Below, piece after piece: positions 8,712 through 12,768 of a DNA stretch of 12,768 nucleotides. The notes beneath the pieces were generated by a model. The model saw nothing but the letters and a program-made list of their open reading frames with translations, was not told the DNA's origin and did not search any database. Positions within the stretch are counted from its first letter, which is position 1, and each line of letters begins with the position of its first letter. Made by a program: the position numbers and the translations under genes. Origin of the DNA: Chromera velia (taxonomy: Eukaryota > Sar > Chromeraceae); assembly GCA_018398765.1 (NCBI GenBank), contig JAHBMJ010002461.1, forward strand, positions 6,006 to 18,773. The letters run 5' to 3'.

Positions 8712-8780
8712 TGTCCATTCTGTTTTGACTTGCTTGGCCTTTCAGTCCTCGAAGATGAGGTTCACGTGCTCATATAATGT
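8712..8780 (+). other. C-terminal CCHC zinc-knuckle-like motif of the LINE
   Basis: In the 8700 frame the pattern is C-x2-C-x13-H-x4-C: CPFC (8712-8723), His at 8763-8765 within LEDEVHVLI, and Cys at 8778-8780. A TAA stop at 8775-8777 falls between the His and the last Cys. Many LINE proteins end in an R-x-C-x2-C...E-x-H-x-x-x-x-C motif thought to bind RNA or DNA; matching spacing supports the RT call. Confidence 0.75.
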
Positions 8781-9468
8781 TCAGTGTATGAATGGAAAAG
8801 GGAGGAATGCATTGGCTATCTGGTATAAGGGTAGACAGATGAGAAGAACAAAAGAGCAAAGCGTATAAAAAAGTCAGAAGGGGATAAAAAAATCAATAAA
8901 ATGACCCTGTTCACCTTTTTGGTCAATGAAACAGACTATCATATAAACATACTCATAAAAAGAATCTTGATAAGACGAAGAGTGTGGGGGAGATGTAAAG
9001 AGGAACTTAAGGATGCTTTTTGAGATGTGACTGCTGAACAGCTTGCAGAAGTCCACGACAAAGAAGAGAAAGGGAAAGGAAACAGAGAGCCGCGTTCCAA
9101 GGTAGAAGATCTGATCGGTATGTTTTATCAGATGAAAAGAATAAGAGAGACAGGCTCTGCATGTAGGCATACGGTCGCAAAAGTAATAGAGGATGCATGT
9201 TATCGCTCCACCCCTGCCCTTTGTCACTCTGTCTTTCACTCGCACTTCGTCAGAGAAAATCAAGCATAACTTAATATTATTCCGGGACCGTAATTCAACT
9301 GCATCCATGTTTGTCGGCAGTAGCAATGGTTTTGAAGTTTGAAATGCAAAGCAAGAAATTTATGTGTCGTGATAAGATGTGTTATTACATGTATGCGTGC
9401 ATGGTGTGGAGTAATGTGCATGAATATGTGGTGCAAGGCGGACGTCAGGTAACTGGCACGCAGGTCTA

Positions 9469-9518
9469 GGGCTCCGGCCCCGAACACAATGTAATCCCGT
9501 AATCCTGTAATGAATGAA
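9469..9518 (+). repeat. Probable 3' end of the LINE: mini-hairpin and short tandem tail
   Basis: A 4-bp stem GGGC (9469-9472), TCCG loop, GCCC (9477-9480) is followed by GTAATCCC, GTAATCCT and GTAATGAATG in tandem (9491-9516). Many LINE families lack poly(A) and end in a short tandem repeat after a 3' stem-loop. Sequence beyond this point becomes AT-rich and unlike the element. Confidence 0.5.
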
Positions 9519-9805
9519 AATTGAATCAGTTCCTAGATCAATCCTAACTAATCCCTTTGACATTGCTGAATCTGGATGGGAAACATAACCCTCAGGCTCG
9601 ATCAATCATTATCATTACCCAAACAAATCCACTTAACATATCATAGTAAAACCCGTTAAAAAATTTATGTTAAATATGAAAAATGTATTAAGTTAATCGT
9701 CTATATCAAACTTTTGAATATAGACTAATAGTAAGTCCGTTATAATTTCAGCCGCGCTTAATTGCGGTGCCGGTCTGACTCAGTCAGTGACAATCACGAT
9801 TAGAA
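9519..9805. other. AT-rich intergenic sequence
   Basis: No coding signal is seen. It contains a run of AT-rich words (9600-9740) and one clear hairpin, listed separately. It may be remnant repeat sequence related to the AT-rich domain further left, though no long match is visible by eye. Confidence 0.4.
9699..9725. repeat. AT-rich imperfect hairpin
   Basis: Perfect 8-bp outer arms, GTCTATAT and ATATAGAC, continue into CAAA/TTTG after a one-base bulge, leaving a loop of 2-3 bases. The structure has no T tract to mark it as a terminator. It could be a transposon fragment or chance in AT-rich DNA. Confidence 0.65.
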
Positions 9806-10057
9806 CTATCTAGAACAAAGCAATCTTAGTGGCATTTTTTGAAGTTCTGCATGCCAGTGATGAACATTGACAAACGCCAATCCCGACTTAGATCCAGCCG
9901 CCTTATTCTGTACATAAAACAGTACATTGAACGAATGACCACCATCCTTTAAACCATCATTGGTTCGCCAACAAGCTTGCACGATGCCACGGGGGTTCGG
10001 GCAAAACGATGAAATAAACAAATAAAACAAAAGAACAGACACACACAAAGGAGTCAC
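9806..10057 (-). CDS. Weak hypothetical ORF
   Basis: An 83-codon minus-strand frame has varied composition in its second half (GGHSFNVLFYVQNKAAGSKS, then FVNVHHWHAELQK) and ends at TAG. No family is recognised. No splice sites or downstream partner exon are obvious, and its first 20 residues read like a chance hydrophobic stretch. It could be an exon or repeat relic, or chance. Confidence 0.2.
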   Translation of the reverse strand: MTPLCVSVLLFYLFISSFCPNPRGIVQACWRTNDGLKDGGHSFNVLFYVQNKAAGSKSGLAFVNVHHWHAELQKMPLRLLCSR

Positions 10058-10097
10058 AGAGGATTGCTCTCCAGAAGACTCCCTTTCAACCTATGAT

Positions 10098-10104
10098 ACA
10101 CACA

Positions 10105-10146
<42 letters not shown>

Positions 10147-10147
10147 A
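10098..10147. repeat. Compound (AC)n(AG)n microsatellite
   Basis: About 12 AC units pass directly into about 12 AG units. The long open frames on the minus strand here only translate these repeats. Confidence 0.95.
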
Positions 10148-10802
10148 AGAAGAAGAAAGGGCGGAGACGCGTGTGAAGGCGCACACACACAGGATAACGA
10201 CGTACGATGGGGAAAGAATGGATGCAAACATCCAATCCCACAACACAATCATATACGATGCTCTTAAGCGAATCCGACACACGAGAGGAAAAACAGAAAC
10301 CTCTCCTAGTGCATATACGCAAACCGGGCAACAGACAGACACTTGAGAAGCGAACAGAGAAACAGAGCAGGCTTCCTGGGTGAATTTTGCGGGTGCCAGC
10401 AGGAAGGAACACAAAAACCCACACGGACGGTCCGATGGCTTTCCTCCAGGGTGTCTTAAAGGAAAAGTCTAAGTGAGATACCTTTTGGAGGGGGATTCAG
10501 AGTGTTTCTTCTTCTTCGTCTTCTTCTTCCTCTTCGTCCTTTTCTTTTTGCATTCGTTGTTCTCCCTGTTTTTTTTTTTGCCGTTTTTCTTCTCTTCTCT
10601 TCGGTGCGCTTGTTTCGGTACTTCATGCGCGTCATAGATTATGCGGCCCTTCCACTCCTCTTTTCTTTTTCACATCTTTTCCAACGCGTCTGCCTGTTCC
10701 TAGTGATACCCCTCCCACCTTTTGACTACAAGGGTTTGGCCGTTTAATTCTGTATACAAGCATACTTACACACATCCGGTGCTCTGTTCGTTCTTCCTTT
10801 GA
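10148..10802. other. Region downstream of the protease gene
   Basis: There is no coding signal that I trust. From 10500 to 10720 the plus strand is strongly T/C-rich (TTC and TCC repeats). The 3' UTR and polyadenylation site of the minus-strand protease must lie within roughly 10500-10802, but no canonical AATAAA is obvious on that strand. Confidence 0.4.
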
Positions 10803-11094
10803 TCACTGAAAGATCGACAGGAACTCCCCTGCCTCTCTCTTGGGCTTTGCAGCAACGGGCACCGGGGCGATGGGAAGTTGGTCGACTCCGCACTTTCCGC
10901 TGCCTCTGAACAGCTTGAAGTACCCCTTCATCCCCCACTTCTCTCCCCATGAGTTTCTCACCAGCCAGTAGGGGATCTGTTTCTCCTTCCCGAAGATGGG
11001 CTTCACTGTGTCGGTGCCGAATCCCACCAGCAGAACGGCGTGGTTCAATTGAGAGGGGTTGCACAGCCAGTCGGGGGGGTTGTGGACGCCCTTG
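10803..11094 (-). CDS. Protease terminal exon with catalytic His and Asn
   Basis: The acceptor is CTCTCTGCAG (AG at 11096-11095). The first base completes the Ser codon split with the preceding exon. LNHAVLLVGFG and NSWGEKWG are the C1A His and Asn signatures, and the Cys of DWLCNPS would pair in a disulfide. An insert (DTVKPIFGKEKQI) lengthens the loop before PYWLVRNSWG, as in cathepsin L/F-like enzymes. The frame ends at TGA. Confidence 0.93.
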
Positions 11095-11670
11095 CTGCAG
11101 AGAGCAGAGAAGAAGAACGTATGTGGATACGTAGGTGAGAAAGAAATGCATGAGCATCCCATCTTGAAGGGAAGGACCGAAGAAATCACTTGGGAGGGCA
11201 TGAAGAGAAAATGCCCAACAAGCTCGGACAAAACCCCTGTGCCCCTAGGGTACCCATCGTCTTTGCATTTCTCTTCGTGACCAGCGAGTATTCTGCCGGA
11301 CTAGCGGTGCCTCCCTTGGAGGAAAGCTCTGCGTGTACGTTTAAACGCAACACCATGCATGTCGCATCAGTACAGCATGCAAAGAGGAGAAGGGGAAGAA
11401 GAGACGAACTAGCAGACAGACAAAAGCCCCCCCCCACCTGTAGAACTGGAGCGGGTCGGCGTTGATGGCGATGCTGATTGGTCCTGCAGGAGGGAAGGGG
11501 GGGGTGGAGGACAGGGAGAGAGAACTGAAACACGAGGTGTTTTATTGCTCTCTCCTGCTTTTTACTGCGCCACAAGCCAACAACCGAAACACCCACCATC
11601 TCCGAAAAGGCTTCGAGCAAAGCATAGAGTGAAGCAGCAACCAGGTTCATAGATGACTCCTCAAGCTTAC
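10803..11670 (-). CDS. Papain-family (C1A) cysteine protease, 3' exons
   Basis: A cathepsin-type endopeptidase, normally made as a zymogen and acting in lysosome-like compartments. Three minus-strand exons are proposed: about 11670-11593, 11483-11438 and 11094-10803, joined in phase by GT-AG introns (11592-11484 and 11437-11095). The middle exon gives PISIAINADPLQFY, the GPxSVAI-type strand of papains. The last gives NPPDWLCNPSQLNHAVLLVG with the catalytic His (11042-11040), then PYWLVRNSWGEKWG with the catalytic Asn (10955-10953), then KCGVDQLP. After the mature fold it continues for about 23 residues to a stop at 10803-10805, a slightly long tail. The exons carrying the active-site Cys (CGSCW-type) and the propeptide are not found. 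They should lie at higher coordinates or beyond the right edge. Position and phase of the left-most exon are less certain than the other two. Confidence 0.88.
11438..11483 (-). CDS. Protease small internal exon (46 bp)
   Basis: It is bounded by CCTCCTGCAG and a GTGGGG donor that runs into a G tract. It encodes (G)PISIAINADPLQFY and ends with AG of a split Ser codon. The downstream sequence joins directly to SKGVHNPPDW, as in papains. Confidence 0.88.
11593..11670 (-). CDS. Protease upstream exon, 5' border uncertain
   Basis: The frame ends SLYALLEAFSEMV plus a G that completes the Gly of GPISIAI; the donor GTGTTT is at 11592. A helix ending just before GPxS is expected in the fold. An in-frame TGA lies a few codons upstream of 11677, so the acceptor must be between there and about 11640; I cannot fix it. 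Confidence 0.45.
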
Positions 11671-11684
11671 AGACCAACTCTTCG

Positions 11685-12345
11685 ATTCAACAGGCTGGCA
11701 GGCGAGGAGATAAAAGCTGTGGCTGGATATTCCGCCTAAATTGTCCAGGCAGGTGTGGGGGGAGACAAAGACGCACACGCAAAGCTATAGGGGTAGACGA
11801 AAAGAGAGAGGAAGACAAACGTACAGACACAGACACAGACACAGACAGACAGACTATATGTTTCTTCTTCTCCCTTCTTTTCTTCATGAACACAACAGAC
11901 AAAAAGAAAGAAAGAACAAAGACAAAAGCACAGCACCAACAATCAAACAGCGTGGGCAGGGGGCCCGAAAGGTGAGAGTTAAGCGCCCCTTGCCTCTCCA
12001 CCTCCCGACAGACTTTCACGTGATCACTGGTTTCACACGCTACTCCTCTGCTGCTTCCACTCAAGACAAGAAAGAGAAGAAAAAAAAGACAAGACAAGAA
12101 CATTCAAAAATCAAAAAAAGAAAAAGGAAAAAAGAAAACTGCACGCGGGGACCGGCACCGTCATGGTCTTTAGACAGGGGTGGGGGGGTGGGGGGGCGTC
12201 CCTGCGGAGGGGGATTCTTCTGATGCTGTGTCTTCGTATCTTGCGGGAGGACTCTTTCGGCGGTAACGAAACTCTCAAAGTCCCATACCGAAAGAGCGAC
12301 GGTGCTGGTGGGGCCGGAAACCTTCTCCAGAACCTCTTCTCTCTC
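11685..12345. other. Probable intronic sequence of the protease gene
   Basis: On the minus strand this is a C/T-rich stretch typical of the introns here. No exon with the papain Cys motif (CGSCW) or ERFNIN-type propeptide is readable. Frames that are open here mainly translate low-complexity pyrimidine tracts. Confidence 0.35.
11823..11854 (+). repeat. (ACAGAC)n/(ACAG)n microsatellite
   Basis: ACAGAC hexamers pass into ACAG tetramers without interruption. The repeat lies in probable intron. Confidence 0.9.
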
Positions 12346-12755
12346 TCAGGATTCCTGTTCTGAAGGGGACGGGTTTTGATGCTCTTGGTCATGCGTGGAA
12401 GCTCGGTTGGGGATGTCGCTAGAAGCAGAAGCAGAAGCCGAGGCGGAATTGGGTTCTGCGGCTGGGGCGGAGACGGGGGCTGGCATGGGATCGGGGGCGG
12501 CGGCTGCATCTGGCTCTGGCTGGTTCTCTTCTGTTCGGTGCAGCCTTCTTGATTTTCCTGGTGACGACCTTCTCCAGGGGGGTTGCGATAATGGTGGGGC
12601 TTCAGGGGGAGGGTCTTCGGGGGAAGCCGGAGGATTCGGCAATGCTGCTGCGATAGCTGAGGAGGAGGAGGACGACGACGAAGAGGAGGAAGAAGAAGAG
12701 GGAAGGGAGGGAGGTGGGAGGGGAGGGTTCGGGTCCGGATTGAAAGATGAAGAAG
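12346..12755 (-). CDS. Ser/Pro/Ala-rich open frame, possible exon
   Basis: A minus-strand frame stays open for about 136 codons, from a possible acceptor CCCCGCAG at 12756 to TGA at 12346. It encodes a Ser run (about 12655-12700), then PNPPASPEDPPPEAP, a basic stretch SPGKSRRLHRTEENQ, an APVSAPAAEP segment and ASASASAS, ending SPSEQES. This is a disordered low-complexity composition with no domain. It could be a terminal exon of another minus-strand gene, or N-terminal coding of the protease gene, or chance openness in GC-rich DNA. No ATG is needed if it is an internal or terminal exon. Confidence 0.35.
12657..12715. repeat. GA/GAC-rich trinucleotide tract
   Basis: GAG, GAC and GAA triplets repeat with few interruptions. 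On the minus strand they are the Ser codons of the open frame above. Confidence 0.85.
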
Positions 12756-12768
12756 ACTGCGGGGGGGC

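Larger units (their letters stand above)
6610..9266 (+). pseudogene. LINE reverse transcriptase ORF, multiply frameshifted
   Basis: An RNA-templated DNA polymerase of target-primed retrotransposition, now broken. In order: SIEEVKKAI and KAAGKDGMPPGVLK (fingers, about 6685-6775); KMPKGWNDLPIAPVSK (6857-6904), then an in-frame TAG at 6917; WRLIHLASAVAKCGELVM; LDFTRAFDKVKH with the first catalytic Asp (about 7140-7175); GGLAGPVIYSIYINDMP (about 7315-7365); the YADD box (7468-7479); SEYPYLGLLI (about 7690); RWVLGI; QWHVLIDAVQRGVDSRLKGK (about 8096-8155); FRLGERSFAVTKGRVPQ; and a CCHC motif with CPFC at 8712-8723. The frame changes near 6857, 7400, 7483, 7930, 8070, 8210 and later, and stops also occur at 8775 and 9022. 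It cannot make an intact enzyme. Confidence 0.88.
6587..9518 (+). mobile_element. Non-LTR (LINE-type) retrotransposon, 5'-truncated and decayed
   Basis: The order is RT fingers, RT catalytic boxes, thumb-like region, C-terminal CCHC motif, short 3' region and repetitive tail, all in one plus-strand orientation. That order is diagnostic of a LINE. The endonuclease domain that should precede the RT is not readable upstream of 6610. No LTRs, integrase or protease are seen. The left boundary is placed at the 45-bp repeat and the right boundary at the GTAATCC-type tail; both are inferred. No clear target-site duplication was found. Confidence 0.8.

Noticed and set aside
10086-10424. Minus-strand ORFs rich in Val-Cys and Ser-Leu repeats
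   Set aside because: Much of these frames translates the (AC)n(AG)n microsatellite; no coding evidence remains outside it.
11741-12223. Plus-strand 160-codon ORF
   Set aside because: It is antisense to probable intron, dominated by simple repeats and Lys/Arg tracts. A papain-like-looking stretch (VITGFTRYSS) is on the wrong strand for the protease.
12111-12509. Second minus-strand Pro/Leu-rich ORF overlapping the Ser/Pro/Ala frame
   Set aside because: It has a poly-Leu run from a repeat and a C-terminus of poly-Phe/Ser from a pyrimidine tract, and is less protein-like than the overlapping frame.
1-12768. CRISPR array, tRNA or rRNA genes, bacterial operons
   Set aside because: No regularly spaced repeats with unique spacers, no cloverleaf seen, no rRNA-like blocks, and genes are intron-containing.

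Overview
The window looks like nuclear DNA of a eukaryote. It has split genes with GT-AG introns, a kinesin motor gene, a papain-family protease gene, a decayed LINE-type retrotransposon, microsatellites and a poly-C tract ending in an N. A kinesin-2-like motor implies an organism that makes cilia or flagella. The short pyrimidine-rich introns, homopolymer C tracts and heavy load of non-LTR relics would suit a free-living alveolate alga (a chromerid such as Chromera is my guess), but nothing here proves the taxon.

Layout. (1) Positions 210-977, minus strand: three 5' coding exons of a kinesin, running off the left edge through a (CT)n-rich intron. The exons join in phase across two introns and reach the P-loop. 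(2) 1110-1498: GC- and C-rich spacer upstream of the kinesin. (3) 1499-1935, plus strand: frameshifted remains of a very charged coiled-coil-like protein. (4) 2167-4260: AT-rich repeat domain with CTGTA-type minisatellites, palindromes, a GC-rich hairpin and, on the minus strand (3827-3105), a broken small gene with a clear ATG and four or five frame segments. (5) 4261-6586: gene-poor and A/G-rich, with nothing I can support. (6) 6610-9266, plus strand: a decayed LINE reverse-transcriptase ORF with fingers, D-box, GG-box, YADD and C-terminal CCHC region, followed by a likely 3' tail near 9469-9518. (7) 9520-10800: AT-rich DNA, a hairpin, one weak minus ORF, a compound microsatellite and pyrimidine-rich sequence. 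(8) 10803 to about 11670, minus strand: the 3' exons of a C1A (papain/cathepsin-like) cysteine protease with catalytic His and Asn. (9) 12346-12755, minus strand: an open Ser/Pro/Ala-rich frame that could be an exon.

The two recognisable host genes are both on the minus strand and are separated by about 9.8 kb of mobile-element debris. I see no functional link between them. A 45-bp sequence is repeated 4420 bp apart (2167 and 6587), and all five differences are transitions with T or A in the AT-rich copy, which suggests C-to-T mutational decay. I found no CRISPR array, tRNA, rRNA or prokaryotic-style operon.
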